The notes under the pieces: generated by a model
Told to the model about the DNA's origin: nothing
Databases searched by the model: none
Seen by the model: the letters and a program-made list of their open reading frames with translations, nothing else
Source of the DNA: JAJYKC01 sp035545735
GTDB taxonomy: Bacteria; Acidobacteriota; Terriglobia; Bryobacterales; Bryobacteraceae
DNA length: 64,000 nucleotides
NCBI GenBank assembly: GCA_035545735.1
Contig: DASZXS010000065.1
Coordinates: forward strand, 186,001 to 250,000
Reading direction: 5' to 3'
Position numbers and translations under genes: made by a program
In this document: piece by piece, positions 1-8,994 of the stretch
Numbering within the stretch: position 1 is the stretch's first letter
Layout: the number at the start of each line of letters is the position of its first letter

Positions 1-1
1 A

Positions 2-496
2 CCGGCGATGAAACTTACTCTGGTGATTGAAGGAGTGAAAGGTTCGGAAACCGTCCAGAAGATCATCCGTATGATGCGCCACTGCCATTTAGGGCAGATC
101 GTCGCCGATCCCGAAATCCAGCGGATTTGGGAGCCCCTGTATGAACGGCATCTCCGCTCCGTCGACATTATCCGGCAGAATGCGCGCAGCGAGAGCGGTG
201 TAATTACGTTTGACCTCACCGGCGAGGATCTGGAGGGCTACAACAAGTTCATCCCGTATTACCTGTTTCCCGAGGCGACGTACACCGTCTCGGTGAGTAA
301 TCAGAGCTTCCGGACTAAAGTCTCGGTGGGTTCGAGTCCGTGGGTCGAAGGGCCGCTCGACCACAACCTTGCCACCATCTGCGAGCGCTACGGCGGAGGT
401 GGGCATCCGCGCGTGGGAGCCATCAGTTTTCCGTTAGGCGCGGTGGAGGAAGCGCGCCAGGCGGCCCGTGAAATCCGCGAAGAGCTAAGCCGCTGA
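2..496 (+). CDS. DHH-family phosphoesterase, C-terminal part (5' end outside window)
   Basis: The reading frame is open to the left edge, so this is the 3' part of a longer gene; the first internal ATG is at 8. The visible protein ends with a glycine-rich GGGGHPRVGAISF segment about 25 residues before the C-terminus. This matches the nucleic-acid or nucleotide binding GGGH motif of the DHHA1 domain in DHH phosphoesterases (NrnA/RecJ-like). The catalytic DHH half would lie upstream and cannot be seen, so I do not name the substrate. It is followed 7 bases later by the convergent riboflavin synthase gene. Confidence 0.6.
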   Translation, partial: PAMKLTLVIEGVKGSETVQKIIRMMRHCHLGQIVADPEIQRIWEPLYERHLRSVDIIRQNARSESGVITFDLTGEDLEGYNKFIPYYLFPEATYTVSVSNQSFRTKVSVGSSPWVEGPLDHNLATICERYGGGGHPRVGAISFPLGAVEEARQAAREIREELSR

Positions 497-503
497 ACGG
501 ACG

Positions 504-1124
504 CTAATCCATCAGCCTGGCGGCCTGCGGAAGATGCGCGCCGAGCAGGCGCTCCGCGTACTTCGCCATCAGGTCCACTTCCACGTTCACCGGCCAGCCG
601 GGCTTCCTCTCTTTGAGGGCGGTGTTGGCGTACGTGTGCGGGATCACCGCCACCGACACGGTGTTTCCCTCCAGCGCGGCGACTGTCAGGCTGATTCCGT
701 CGAGCGTGATGGACCCTTTCGGAATGACGTAGCGCGCCAAGTCGTCCGGAATGCGCACCTGGAGCCACCAGTTGCCGTCGCCGAGAGCGTCGAGTGAGAG
801 CATCTCGCCGGTTCCATCGACATGCCCTTGCACCAGATGGCCGCCGACGCGCCCGGTGAAGGATAGGGGTCGCTCCAGGTTCACCAGCGAGCCCTCGGCG
901 AGCCGGCCGAGATTGCTCCGGCTCAGCGTTTCGGGAGAGAGGTCCGCTGCGAATGCCCCGTTCTCCAGCATCACCGCGGTGAGACATACTCCATTGACCG
1001 CAATGCTTGAGCCGGGCATCGATTGCTCCAGCACGGCGCGGCAGGCCACCTTCAAACGCGCGCCGGAGGCCTGCATGTCGAGCGAACTCACCCGCCCCAA
1101 TTCTTCGACAATACCTGTGAACAT
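504..1124 (-). CDS. ribE: Riboflavin synthase, alpha subunit
   Basis: The 206-residue protein catalyses the dismutation of two 6,7-dimethyl-8-ribityllumazine molecules into riboflavin, the last step of riboflavin synthesis. It starts with the family signature MFTGIVEELG. It contains two lumazine-binding repeats: SIAVNGVCLT near residues 40-50 in the first, and GGHLVQGHVDGTG followed by KGSITLDGISLTV in the second. Length is normal for the trimeric enzyme. Its ATG (1124-1122) directly abuts the TAA stop of ribD (1127-1125) with no spacer, so translation is probably coupled. It is the last gene of an ftsY-ribD-ribE operon. No FMN riboswitch lies in front of it, since the rib genes follow ftsY without a leader. 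Confidence 0.95.
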   Translation of the reverse strand: MFTGIVEELGRVSSLDMQASGARLKVACRAVLEQSMPGSSIAVNGVCLTAVMLENGAFAADLSPETLSRSNLGRLAEGSLVNLERPLSFTGRVGGHLVQGHVDGTGEMLSLDALGDGNWWLQVRIPDDLARYVIPKGSITLDGISLTVAALEGNTVSVAVIPHTYANTALKERKPGWPVNVEVDLMAKYAERLLGAHLPQAARLMD

Positions 1125-2222
1125 TTAATGCTCCACCCACGCTTCCACGGCAAATTCATCGGGCGGGATGGGATGCAGCCGTACGCCATGCATTTGAATG
1201 GCGTCTATCCGGCGCGGCCGCCCTGGGCCGCCCGCAACGGGAAGCGATTGCAACCCGCCCAAAATCTTCGGCGCGTAGTAAAAAAAGATCTTGTCCGCCA
1301 CTCGCGTTTCGAGCGCCGCCCAGTTCACCTTGCTGCCGGCCTCGATCATGAGGGAGCGGTACTGTTCGCGGCCGAGATAATCTACTAGCTGGCGAAGGTC
1401 CGCGCGTCCTCCCGGACCGTCAAAAACCAGGATACGGACGCCGCGGTCTTCGAGCGCCTTCCGGCGCTCCGCCGAGGCGGCCGAGGTAGTGACCACGGCA
1501 ACGTCGCCCTGTGCGGTCGTCACCAGGAGGGAAGTCAGGGGAATGCGCAGCGTCGAATCGAGAACGATCCGCAGAAGCGGCCGGCTGCGCTCCTTTCGGG
1601 TGCGGTCCGTCAGGCGGCAGTCGTCCGCCAAAACGGTGCCGATCCCGGTGCAAATGGCATCGGTGTTGTGGCGGATCTCCTGCACGTGGGCGCGGGCCCG
1701 TTCGCTCGTGATCCATCCCGAGTTGTCTTCCGGCGCGGCAATTTTTCCGTCCAGTGTAAGGGCCGCTTTCAGAGTCACCAGCGGTTTCCCGGTGCGCGCG
1801 GCGTGGAGAAACGGCTCATTGATCTCTGCGGCCTCCGCCTCCGCCGCCGGGTCCAGTTCCACTTCCACATTCGCCGCGCGCAGCTTTTCGAAGCCCTTTC
1901 CATCCACCATCGGATTGGGGTCTGCCATCGCCGCCACCACGCGGGAGACGCCTGCCGCAATCAAGGCCTCGGCGCACGGGCCGGTACGCCCCGCGTGGGC
2001 GCAGGGCTCCAGCGTAACGTAGAGGGTTGCGCCTCGGGCGCGTTCGCCTGCTTCCTCCAGGGCGGCCACTTCGGCGTGCTTTATTCCCGCCCAAGTGTGG
2101 AATCCTCGGCCGACGACCACGCAGTCCCGGACCAGGACCGCCCCCACAGCAGGATTGGGGCTGGTGCGCCCGATTCCCTGGCGCGCGAGCGCCAGCGCTT
2201 CCGCCATGAAGGAGGACGTCAT
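1125..2222 (-). CDS. ribD: Bifunctional riboflavin biosynthesis deaminase/reductase RibD
   Basis: The 365-residue fusion performs the deamination and NADPH-dependent side-chain reduction of the pyrimidine intermediate in riboflavin synthesis. The N-terminal deaminase domain shows the zinc site: H49-A-E51 in GIKHAEVAAL, with Cys75 and Cys84 in EPCAHAGRTGPC. The C-terminal reductase domain starts near residue 145 (PLVTLKAALTLDGKIA) and includes a typical MIEAGSKVNWAAL segment. Full length for the family. Its start codon overlaps the ftsY stop by 4 bases (ATGA), and its stop abuts the ribE start. Confidence 0.96.
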   Translation of the reverse strand: MTSSFMAEALALARQGIGRTSPNPAVGAVLVRDCVVVGRGFHTWAGIKHAEVAALEEAGERARGATLYVTLEPCAHAGRTGPCAEALIAAGVSRVVAAMADPNPMVDGKGFEKLRAANVEVELDPAAEAEAAEINEPFLHAARTGKPLVTLKAALTLDGKIAAPEDNSGWITSERARAHVQEIRHNTDAICTGIGTVLADDCRLTDRTRKERSRPLLRIVLDSTLRIPLTSLLVTTAQGDVAVVTTSAASAERRKALEDRGVRILVFDGPGGRADLRQLVDYLGREQYRSLMIEAGSKVNWAALETRVADKIFFYYAPKILGGLQSLPVAGGPGRPRRIDAIQMHGVRLHPIPPDEFAVEAWVEH

Positions 2223-3187
2223 TGCACTGCTGCCGCCGGCGGGGCGAACAGAGATTCAATGAACTTATCCGCCTCGAAGGGTAGGAGATCGTCAACCTGC
2301 TCCCCGACTCCGATATAGCGGATCGGCAATCCCAGTTCACGGCTGATCGCCACCACCACGCCGCCTTTTGCAGTGCCGTCGAGCTTGGTGAGCACAATAC
2401 CCGTGACCCCGCTGCTTTCGGTGAATTTGCGAGCCTGTTCCAGGCCGTTTTGTCCGGTTGTCGCGTCCAGGACCAGCAGAACTTCGTGCGGCGCGTCCGG
2501 GATCACGCGCGAAGCGGTCCGCTTCATCTTTTCGAGTTCCGACATCAGGTTTGCCTTCGTGTGGAGCCGCCCGGCGGTATCGACGATGACGTAATCCACG
2601 CGCCGCGCTTTGGCGGCCTGGAGTGCGTCAAACAGCACCGCGCTTGGATCGGACCCGCTGGACTGGCGGATTACGTCCGATCCGGTTCTGGTGCCCCACA
2701 CCTCCAACTGTTCGATGGCGGCCGCCCGGAATGTGTCGGCGGCGCACAACAGGACTCCATGGCCCTCTTTCTGAAATCGCTGGGCCAGCTTCCCGATCGT
2801 CGTTGTCTTGCCAGCGCCGTTCACGCCCACCACCATCACGACCGCGGGCGGTTCGCTGACCCGCGGAAGCGGGCGCTCCACCGCTTCGAGAATCTCCAGG
2901 AGGTTCTGGCGGATGAGGCTTTTTAGCTCCTGCGCGTCGTTCACCAGCCGCCGGTCCACTCTCTGGCGGATACGCTCCAGGATTTCCATGGAGGTTTGCA
3001 CCCCAATGTCGGCTGTAATCAGCGTGCCTTCCAGGTCGTCCAGGAGATCGGCGTCGATTTCTTTCTTCCCCGAGAGCGCATCTTCGATCCGGTCCACCAG
3101 GCCGGAACGCGTCTTCTCGATCCCGGCCTTCAGCCGGTCCAGAAGGTTCGGCTCCTGCGGGACGGCGCCAAATAACGTTTGAATCAT
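2219..3187 (-). CDS. ftsY: Signal recognition particle receptor FtsY
   Basis: The 322-residue SRP receptor GTPase docks SRP-ribosome complexes at the inner membrane for co-translational insertion. An N-terminal helical N domain (about residues 15-105) is followed by the GTPase G domain. Visible motifs are the P-loop GVNGAGKTTT, the insertion-box segment DTFRAAAIEQL, DTAGRLH (G3) and TKLDGTAKGG (G4/closing loop). There is no long acidic A domain, so this is the short form. It opens the minus-strand operon ftsY-ribD-ribE and is divergent from the PPIase gene across 73 bases, which probably hold both promoters. Confidence 0.96.
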   Translation of the reverse strand: MIQTLFGAVPQEPNLLDRLKAGIEKTRSGLVDRIEDALSGKKEIDADLLDDLEGTLITADIGVQTSMEILERIRQRVDRRLVNDAQELKSLIRQNLLEILEAVERPLPRVSEPPAVVMVVGVNGAGKTTTIGKLAQRFQKEGHGVLLCAADTFRAAAIEQLEVWGTRTGSDVIRQSSGSDPSAVLFDALQAAKARRVDYVIVDTAGRLHTKANLMSELEKMKRTASRVIPDAPHEVLLVLDATTGQNGLEQARKFTESSGVTGIVLTKLDGTAKGGVVVAISRELGLPIRYIGVGEQVDDLLPFEADKFIESLFAPPAAAVQ

Positions 3188-3260
3188 AGCGGTGTGCGAG
3201 GAGCGCGGAGGCTCCTCTGTCGGTTATTGTAGCGAATGCTATCCTGAGAACTGGTATTTC

Positions 3261-4238
3261 ATGAAATCACGTCTCTTCGCTATTCTTGCGCCCGTGTTGG
3301 CTCTCACTCTCCCGGCGCTGGCCCAGACGCCCCAGCCCGCGGCCCCGAAGCCGGCGCTGGGAACACCGGCCAAACCTGCCACGGAGGCCGCGCCTCCGCA
3401 GGTCCCCGAAAACGCTGTGGTGCTCTCGGTGGGCAGTGAGAAAATGACCCGCCAGCAGTACGAAGATCTTGTAAAGGCCATGCCGGAGCAGACCCGGGCG
3501 CAGGCTCTGGGACCCGCCAAACGGCAGATGGCCGAAAAATTGGTGCAGGCGGAAGCCCTTGCACTCGAAGCGCGCAAGCGGGGAATTCAGGATCGCCCCG
3601 AAGTAAAGGAAATCACTCAGCTTCAGGTGAATAGCATGCTCGCCGGTTTCCTTTATCAGGATCTTCTGGAGTCCTCCAATCCGGATGAGGCCGCCATCAA
3701 ATCCTATTACGACGAGCATAAATCCGACTACGACGAAGCCAAGATGATGCACATTCTGATTCGCTATAAAGGTTCGCGGATTCCGCTTGCCAAGGATCAG
3801 AAGGATCTGACCCCCGAAGAAGCTCTGGCCAAGGCCCAGGAAATCAAGAAAAAGCTCGATGCGGGCGGAGACTTTGCCGAGCTTGCGAAGACCGAATCCG
3901 ACGACAAAGGGTCGGCGGCCAAGGGAGGGGAATTGGGCGAGTTTCTGAACCGGAAACAGCTTGTTCCGGAGTTTGCCAATGCCGCCTTCGCCTTGCCGGT
4001 TGGGCAGGTGAGTGAGCCGGTTAAGACGCCCTTCGGTTACCACATTATCAAGGTCACGGAGAAGCGTACCAAAACCCTGGAAGACGAGCGGGCCGCCATT
4101 GTGGAGAAACTCAAGCCGGAAATCGCCGCCAAGAAGGCGGAGGAGATTCAAAAACAGTACCCGGTTGAGTTGAACGACCAGTTCTTTGGTGAAAAGCCCG
4201 CGCCGCGTCCCACGCTTTTGACTCCGTCATCGAAATAG
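3261..4238 (+). CDS. Exported parvulin-type peptidyl-prolyl cis-trans isomerase (SurA/PrsA-like)
   Basis: I chose ATG 3261 because it gives a clean signal peptide ending in LTLPALAQ; an in-frame ATG at 3192 would add unrelated residues. The mature protein of about 300 residues has a Pro/Ala-rich linker, a helical SurA_N-like region, and a rotamase domain. The rotamase begins near MMHILIRYKG and ends at TPFGYHIIKVTEKR, with the GGELGEF and FALPVGQVSEPV segments of parvulins. It probably folds exported or outer-membrane proteins in the periplasm. No lipobox is seen. thiD follows 10 bases downstream and may be cotranscribed. Confidence 0.88.
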   Translation: MKSRLFAILAPVLALTLPALAQTPQPAAPKPALGTPAKPATEAAPPQVPENAVVLSVGSEKMTRQQYEDLVKAMPEQTRAQALGPAKRQMAEKLVQAEALALEARKRGIQDRPEVKEITQLQVNSMLAGFLYQDLLESSNPDEAAIKSYYDEHKSDYDEAKMMHILIRYKGSRIPLAKDQKDLTPEEALAKAQEIKKKLDAGGDFAELAKTESDDKGSAAKGGELGEFLNRKQLVPEFANAAFALPVGQVSEPVKTPFGYHIIKVTEKRTKTLEDERAAIVEKLKPEIAAKKAEEIQKQYPVELNDQFFGEKPAPRPTLLTPSSK

Positions 4239-4248
4239 CGCTGGCGCC

Positions 4249-5043
4249 ATGCCCGGCACTCCGGTCGCTCTAACGATTGCCGGCTCCGATCCCAGCGGCG
4301 GGGCTGGCCTTCAGGCCGACCTCAAGGTCTTCCAGCAATTCGGCGTCTACGGCGAAGCGGTGGTCACCTTGGCCACGGTGCAAAATACCCGCCGGGTTTC
4401 CGCGGTACATTGTTTGCCCTCAGGGCTCGTTTCCGCACAGATTTCCGCCGTTGTGGAAGACATTCCTCCATGCGCTGCCAAAACCGGCGCGTTGGGGAAT
4501 CGCGAAATCGTCGAGGCCGTGGCGGACGCGGCCCTCCGGTTCTCGTTCCCCTTGGTGGTGGATCCCGTGCTGATCAGCAAACACGGGGCGTCGCTGATGG
4601 CGGACGATGCCCGCGCCGCGCTGGTCCGGCTCCTGATCCCCCGGTCGTTCCTGGTAACTCCGAATCTTCCGGAGGCGTCCGCCCTTACATCCAAAGACGT
4701 ATCGGGCGTAGCTTCCATGCGCGAAGCCGCGCAGGCCATCGCCGGCCTGGGAGCGAGGAGTGTCCTGATCAAGGGGGGGCATCTCACCGGCGGCGAAGCG
4801 ACGGACCTGCTCTATTGCGACGGCAAATTTCATCAGTATTCGAGCGCGCGCGTCGATACCATCCACACCCACGGCACGGGCTGCTCCTATTCGGCGGCGA
4901 TCACCGCGCTGCTGGCGCTGGGATATGAGCTCCCCGAGGCGGTCGCGCGCGCCAAGGATTGGATTTCGCGCGCCATTGCAGACAATCCAGGCCTCGGGGG
5001 CGGGTCCGGCCCGGTGAATCATCACACGCCGGCGCCCATCTAA
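4249..5043 (+). CDS. thiD: Hydroxymethylpyrimidine/phosphomethylpyrimidine kinase
   Basis: The 264-residue ribokinase-fold kinase phosphorylates HMP and HMP-P for thiamine pyrophosphate synthesis. It begins with AGSDPSGGAGLQADLK, the substrate-binding signature, and carries the THGTGCSYSAAI anion-hole/catalytic segment near residue 208. Length is normal. It lies 10 bases after the PPIase gene and 8 bases before an Old Yellow Enzyme gene, so the three are likely one transcript. No other thi genes and no TPP riboswitch are visible. Because salvage pyridoxal kinases share this fold, the HMP assignment rests on family similarity alone. Confidence 0.92.
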   Translation: MPGTPVALTIAGSDPSGGAGLQADLKVFQQFGVYGEAVVTLATVQNTRRVSAVHCLPSGLVSAQISAVVEDIPPCAAKTGALGNREIVEAVADAALRFSFPLVVDPVLISKHGASLMADDARAALVRLLIPRSFLVTPNLPEASALTSKDVSGVASMREAAQAIAGLGARSVLIKGGHLTGGEATDLLYCDGKFHQYSSARVDTIHTHGTGCSYSAAITALLALGYELPEAVARAKDWISRAIADNPGLGGGSGPVNHHTPAPI

Positions 5044-5051
5044 GAACAATA

Positions 5052-6119
5052 ATGGAATCTCCCGATCTATTTTCTCCTCTCAAAATCCGTTCGGTTCAGT
5101 TCCGGAACCGGATCGGCGTATCTCCCATGTGCCAGTACTCTTGCCAGGACGGTTTCGCGACGGACTGGCATTTGGTCCATCTCGGCAGCCGCGCGGTGGG
5201 CGGCGCCGGCGTCGTGATCGCGGAGGCGACGGCGGTGGAAGCGCGCGGGCGCATCTCCCCGGAGGATCTGGGCCTGTGGAAGGACGAGCACGTGCCTGCG
5301 CTGGCGCGGATCGCGGAGTTCGTCCGGAAGCAGGGTGCGGTCGCCGGCATCCAACTCGCTCACGCCGGCCGGAAAGCCGGCACTCCGGCGCCCTGGAACC
5401 CGGGAAAACGCGTGCTTCCGGCTGACGGCGGGTGGCAGCCGGCCGCGCCCAGCGCGATACCCTTCGATCCGGCAGACCCGCCTCCGCACGAATTGAGCCG
5501 TGAGGAAATCGCCGGCGTTACCGGCGCCTTCGTGTCGGCGGCACAACGGGCCTTGCGCGCCGGCTTCGAATTAATCGAGATCCATGCCGCGCACGGATAT
5601 CTGCTGCACGAATTTCTCTCCCCCATCAGCAATCGCCGCACGGACGAATATGGAGGGGTATTTGAAAATCGTGCCCGGCTGGTTTTGGAGGTGGCACACG
5701 CGATCCGGGCGGTCTGGCCGGCGGAACTGCCCCTTTTCGTGCGCATCTCGGCGACCGATTGGGTGGACGGCGGCTGGGATGCCGGCCAGTCTGTTGCTTT
5801 GGCCCGCCTGCTTGCCGGCGCGGGCGTCGATTTAATCGATTGCTCCTCCGGCGGCCTTACGCCGCATGCCAAGGTCCCGGTTGGCCCCGGATATCAGGTC
5901 CAGTTTGCCGAAAGAGTCAGGAAGGAATCCGGTTTGGCCACCGCCGCAGTCGGCCTCATCACCGAGCCGGCGCAGGCCAGCGAAATTATCACGAGCGGAC
6001 AGGCGGATTTCATCTTCCTCGCCCGGCAAATGCTGCGCGACCCTTACTGGCCCTTGCATGCCGCGCGGAAACTGAGCCAGGCTGTCACCGTACCCGTGCA
6101 GTACGCCAGGGCATTCTGA
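5052..6119 (+). CDS. NADH:flavin oxidoreductase, YqjM-type Old Yellow Enzyme
   Basis: The 355-residue TIM-barrel FMN ene-reductase reduces activated C=C bonds; the natural substrate is unknown. The start was set at ATG 5052, which gives MESPDLFSPLKIRSVQ; the longer frame from 4959 lies inside thiD. Residues typical of the thermophilic-like/YqjM class are present: SPMCQYS (Cys27, Tyr29), the HxxH pair in IEIHAAHGYLLHEFLSP, and NRRTDEYGG. The C-terminal DFIFLARQMLRDPYWP holds the FMN phosphate/Arg region. It follows thiD by 8 bases. Confidence 0.9.
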   Translation: MESPDLFSPLKIRSVQFRNRIGVSPMCQYSCQDGFATDWHLVHLGSRAVGGAGVVIAEATAVEARGRISPEDLGLWKDEHVPALARIAEFVRKQGAVAGIQLAHAGRKAGTPAPWNPGKRVLPADGGWQPAAPSAIPFDPADPPPHELSREEIAGVTGAFVSAAQRALRAGFELIEIHAAHGYLLHEFLSPISNRRTDEYGGVFENRARLVLEVAHAIRAVWPAELPLFVRISATDWVDGGWDAGQSVALARLLAGAGVDLIDCSSGGLTPHAKVPVGPGYQVQFAERVRKESGLATAAVGLITEPAQASEIITSGQADFIFLARQMLRDPYWPLHAARKLSQAVTVPVQYARAF

Positions 6120-6274
6120 CGCCCATCTCCGCCTGAACCCGCGTTTCCGGGCGGCTGTAGAAATTTGTGGGAGACCTGGATGAGAAACGCCTCTGCCGCC
6201 CGGGCTGTCTTCCGCCCAGGCAACGGCGGCGTGTCATAGGATAACAGTGACTACTTTTTTCAGGAGACCGACAC

Positions 6275-7636
6275 ATGGGAACCACGCGCCGGCATTTTCT
6301 TGCAGCGACAGCCGCCACGGGGATGGCCGGCTCGCTGCTGGGCAAGCAATCCTCGGGTGGATCGGCGAAATCCGCCAACGACAATGTTCAGATCGCACTG
6401 ATTGGAGCGGGCGGGCAAGGTATGGGGGATTGCGAGGCGTCCCAACGCGTCGGCGGCGTCAAACTGGTCGCTGTTTCCGACATTTACGAGGGCCGTCTGA
6501 CCAGGGCTCGCGAACTCTGGGGCAAGGACATCGTCGTCGCTCGCGACTATCGCGAGGTGCTGGCGCGCCCCGACGTTGACGCGGTAATCATCGGAACTCC
6601 GGATCACTGGCACCAAAGAATCAGCATCGACGCGATGATGGCCGGCAAGGATGTGTATTGCGAAAAGCCGATGGTGCAGCATGTCGAAGACGGGGCTTCC
6701 GTCATTGAGGCGCAAAAGAACACCCACCGCATCCTGCAGGTGGGCAGCCAGCGCGTAAGCTCCATCCTGTATCAGAAGGCCAAGGAGATTTACGAATCCG
6801 GCGCGATCGGGAATCTCAATATGGTGGAGGCCTGGTGGGACCGGAATTCGGCCATTGGCGCGTGGCAATATTCGATTCCGCCCGACGCCTCGCCGGAAAC
6901 AATCGATTGGGATCGCTTTCTCGGACGCGCGCCCCGGCGTCCCTTCGATCCGGTGCGCCTGTTTCGCTGGCGTAATTATCAGGATTACGGCACGGGTGTC
7001 GCGGGTGATCTGTTTGTTCATCTTTTCTCCGGCATGCACTTCATCACCAGCGCGATTGGTCCGGATCGCGTCTACGCCACCGGCGGGACGCGCTTCTGGA
7101 AAGATGGCCGCGACGTGCCCGACCTCATGTTCGGGATGTACGACTACGCCGAGCGTCCCGGGAAGCATCCCGCATTTAATCTCGCCCTTCGCGTAAATTT
7201 CGAAGACGGCGGAAGCGAGAATTCGGGCTTCCGCTTCATCGGGAGCGAAGGCATCATGACGGTCGGCGATTCGGTCGGTCTGACAAGAACGCCTCGCGAG
7301 ACCGAACCCGGATACACGATTGGAACGTTTTCCAAGGCCATTCAGAAGAAATTCCTGGAAGAATACCGGGCCAAATATCCGGCGGAGCATCCCACTGCGG
7401 ATTCCATCCGTCCGGACGAACAGGAGCGGTTCTTCGCGCCGGATGGATACAGCGACCATTTTCATCATCACCAGAACTTCATCGCCGCCGTGCGCAGCCG
7501 GAAGCCGGTGGTAGAGGATGCGGTATTCGGATTCCGCGCAGCAGGCCCTGCGCTGCTTTCGAACCTCAGTTACTTCGGACAGCGCGTCTGTGAATGGAAC
7601 CCTGAGAAAATGTCCCTGGCGGGCGGAAAGGCATAA
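6275..7636 (+). CDS. Gfo/Idh/MocA family oxidoreductase with Tat signal
   Basis: The 453-residue protein begins with a twin-arginine signal (TTRRHFLAATAATGMAG, Arg5-Arg6), so it is probably folded with its cofactor and exported. The Rossmann domain contains IALIGAGGQGMGD and the sugar-dehydrogenase signature EKPMV. The C-terminal alpha/beta domain is typical of GFO/IDH/MocA proteins. The family oxidises or rearranges sugars using NAD(P); the substrate here is unknown. The next gene is a close paralogue 12 bases downstream. A ribosome-binding site (CAGGAGA) precedes the ATG. 155 bases separate it from the OYE gene, enough for its own promoter. Confidence 0.88.
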   Translation: MGTTRRHFLAATAATGMAGSLLGKQSSGGSAKSANDNVQIALIGAGGQGMGDCEASQRVGGVKLVAVSDIYEGRLTRARELWGKDIVVARDYREVLARPDVDAVIIGTPDHWHQRISIDAMMAGKDVYCEKPMVQHVEDGASVIEAQKNTHRILQVGSQRVSSILYQKAKEIYESGAIGNLNMVEAWWDRNSAIGAWQYSIPPDASPETIDWDRFLGRAPRRPFDPVRLFRWRNYQDYGTGVAGDLFVHLFSGMHFITSAIGPDRVYATGGTRFWKDGRDVPDLMFGMYDYAERPGKHPAFNLALRVNFEDGGSENSGFRFIGSEGIMTVGDSVGLTRTPRETEPGYTIGTFSKAIQKKFLEEYRAKYPAEHPTADSIRPDEQERFFAPDGYSDHFHHHQNFIAAVRSRKPVVEDAVFGFRAAGPALLSNLSYFGQRVCEWNPEKMSLAGGKA

Positions 7637-7648
7637 GGATCTCCAGTC

Positions 7649-8884
7649 ATGAAAAACGGCAATATCCAACTTGCGCTGATCGGGGCCGGAGGCATGGGGC
7701 AGGGCGACGCCGCCGGGTTTTTGTCGCTGGGTGGAATCAAGCTGGTCGCGGTGAGCGACATCTACGACGGGCGTCTGGAAGGCGCGAAGGAAAAGTGGGG
7801 TAGCGATCTGTTCGCCACGCGCGACTATCGCGAAGTGCTGGCGCGTCCGGACGTGGACGCGGTGGTGATCGCCACTCCGGACCACTGGCACAGCCGCATC
7901 ACCATCGACGCCTTGCACGCCGGCAAAGACGTCTATTGCGAAAAGCCGATGGTTCACTCGATCGGCGAAGGCAAGCAGGTGATCGAGGCCCAGGAAAAAA
8001 GCGGGAAGATTCTGCAAATCGGCAGCCAGTATGCCAGTTCCCTGGCGTATCAGAAGGCGCGGGATTTGCTGGCCCAGGGAGCGATCGGAGAGCTGAATTC
8101 CGTGGAGGCGTGGCTCAACCGGAACACCGCCATCGGAGCCTGGCAATACTCCATCCCGCCCGATGCTGCCCCGGAGCGGATCGATTGGGACCGGTTCCTT
8201 GGCAGCGCCCCCAAGCATCCCTTCGAACCCGTCCGACTCTTCCGGTGGCGCAACTATCAGGACTATGGCACCGGTGTGGCCGGCGACTTGTTTGTTCATC
8301 TACTCACCGGGCTGCACTTCGCCACGGGGTCCAAGGGTCCGAGCCGTGTTTTCGCCACCGGCGGCCTGCGATTTTGGAAGGATGGACGCGATGTGCCGGA
8401 CGTGATGCTGGCACTGCTCGATTATCCCGGATTCAACGCGCGACTCAAGGTGAATTTTGCGAGCGGCGAAGCCGCCGAGTCGTTCGGCGTGCAGTTTATC
8501 GGCAGCGAAGGCACGATCACCGTCAGTTTCGCCACGCTCACGCTCTCCCGGCGCCCTCGCGAGACCGAGCCGGGCTATACCATCGACACTTTTCCCGAGG
8601 CGGTGCAGAAGGAATTCCTCGCGGAATACCACAAGAAATATCCGCCGCAAGCGTTCTCCGCGGCTTCCATGCGTCCCGAAAAGGATCAGGTTTTCGAAGC
8701 GCGCGGCGTGGATGCGCATCAGGAGCACTACCGCAACTTCCAAAAGGCTCTGCTCACGCGCAAACCATTCTTCGAAGACGGCGTGTTCGGGTTTCGCGCC
8801 GCCGGACCGGCGCTGCTCACCAACGTCAGTTATTTTGAGCGCCGCGAATGCCGGTGGGACCCGGAGAAAATGGAAGCGCTCTAG
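7649..8884 (+). CDS. Gfo/Idh/MocA family oxidoreductase, cytoplasmic paralogue
   Basis: The 411-residue protein is highly similar to the preceding gene along its length, sharing blocks such as RDYREVLARPDVDAV, NYQDYGTGVAGDLFVHL and PRETEPGYTI. It lacks the Tat signal and starts almost directly at the Rossmann motif LALIGAGGMGQGD. EKPMV is present. The pair most likely arose by tandem duplication, with one copy exported and one cytoplasmic. The start ATG 7649 has an AAGGA ribosome-binding site. The substrate cannot be deduced; cyclitol or sugar oxidation is the family norm. Confidence 0.87.
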   Translation: MKNGNIQLALIGAGGMGQGDAAGFLSLGGIKLVAVSDIYDGRLEGAKEKWGSDLFATRDYREVLARPDVDAVVIATPDHWHSRITIDALHAGKDVYCEKPMVHSIGEGKQVIEAQEKSGKILQIGSQYASSLAYQKARDLLAQGAIGELNSVEAWLNRNTAIGAWQYSIPPDAAPERIDWDRFLGSAPKHPFEPVRLFRWRNYQDYGTGVAGDLFVHLLTGLHFATGSKGPSRVFATGGLRFWKDGRDVPDVMLALLDYPGFNARLKVNFASGEAAESFGVQFIGSEGTITVSFATLTLSRRPRETEPGYTIDTFPEAVQKEFLAEYHKKYPPQAFSAASMRPEKDQVFEARGVDAHQEHYRNFQKALLTRKPFFEDGVFGFRAAGPALLTNVSYFERRECRWDPEKMEAL

Positions 8885-8925
8885 CGCATACTGCTTGTTA
8901 TGTTGTTTTTGGTGGCCTCCCTGCC

Positions 8926-8953
8926 GGGGCGGATCGCCGAATTGGCGCGCCCC
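8926..8953. terminator. Possible hairpin between convergent genes
   Basis: GGGGCG (8926-8931) pairs with CGCCCC (8948-8953). Inside it, CGCC (8935-8938) pairs with GGCG (8944-8947) around a GAATT loop. It sits in the 110-base gap between the convergent oxidoreductase and ZIP genes. There is no clear T-tract on either side, so a terminator role is only suggested by position. Confidence 0.3.
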
Positions 8954-8994
8954 GCCTCAGGACACGTCGGGCGGCCGCGCTGGTGGTGGAAACC

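Noticed and set aside
6260..8299. 679-codon minus-strand frame opposite the Gfo/Idh/MocA pair
   Set aside because: Its apparent internal repeats simply mirror the duplicated genes on the other strand.
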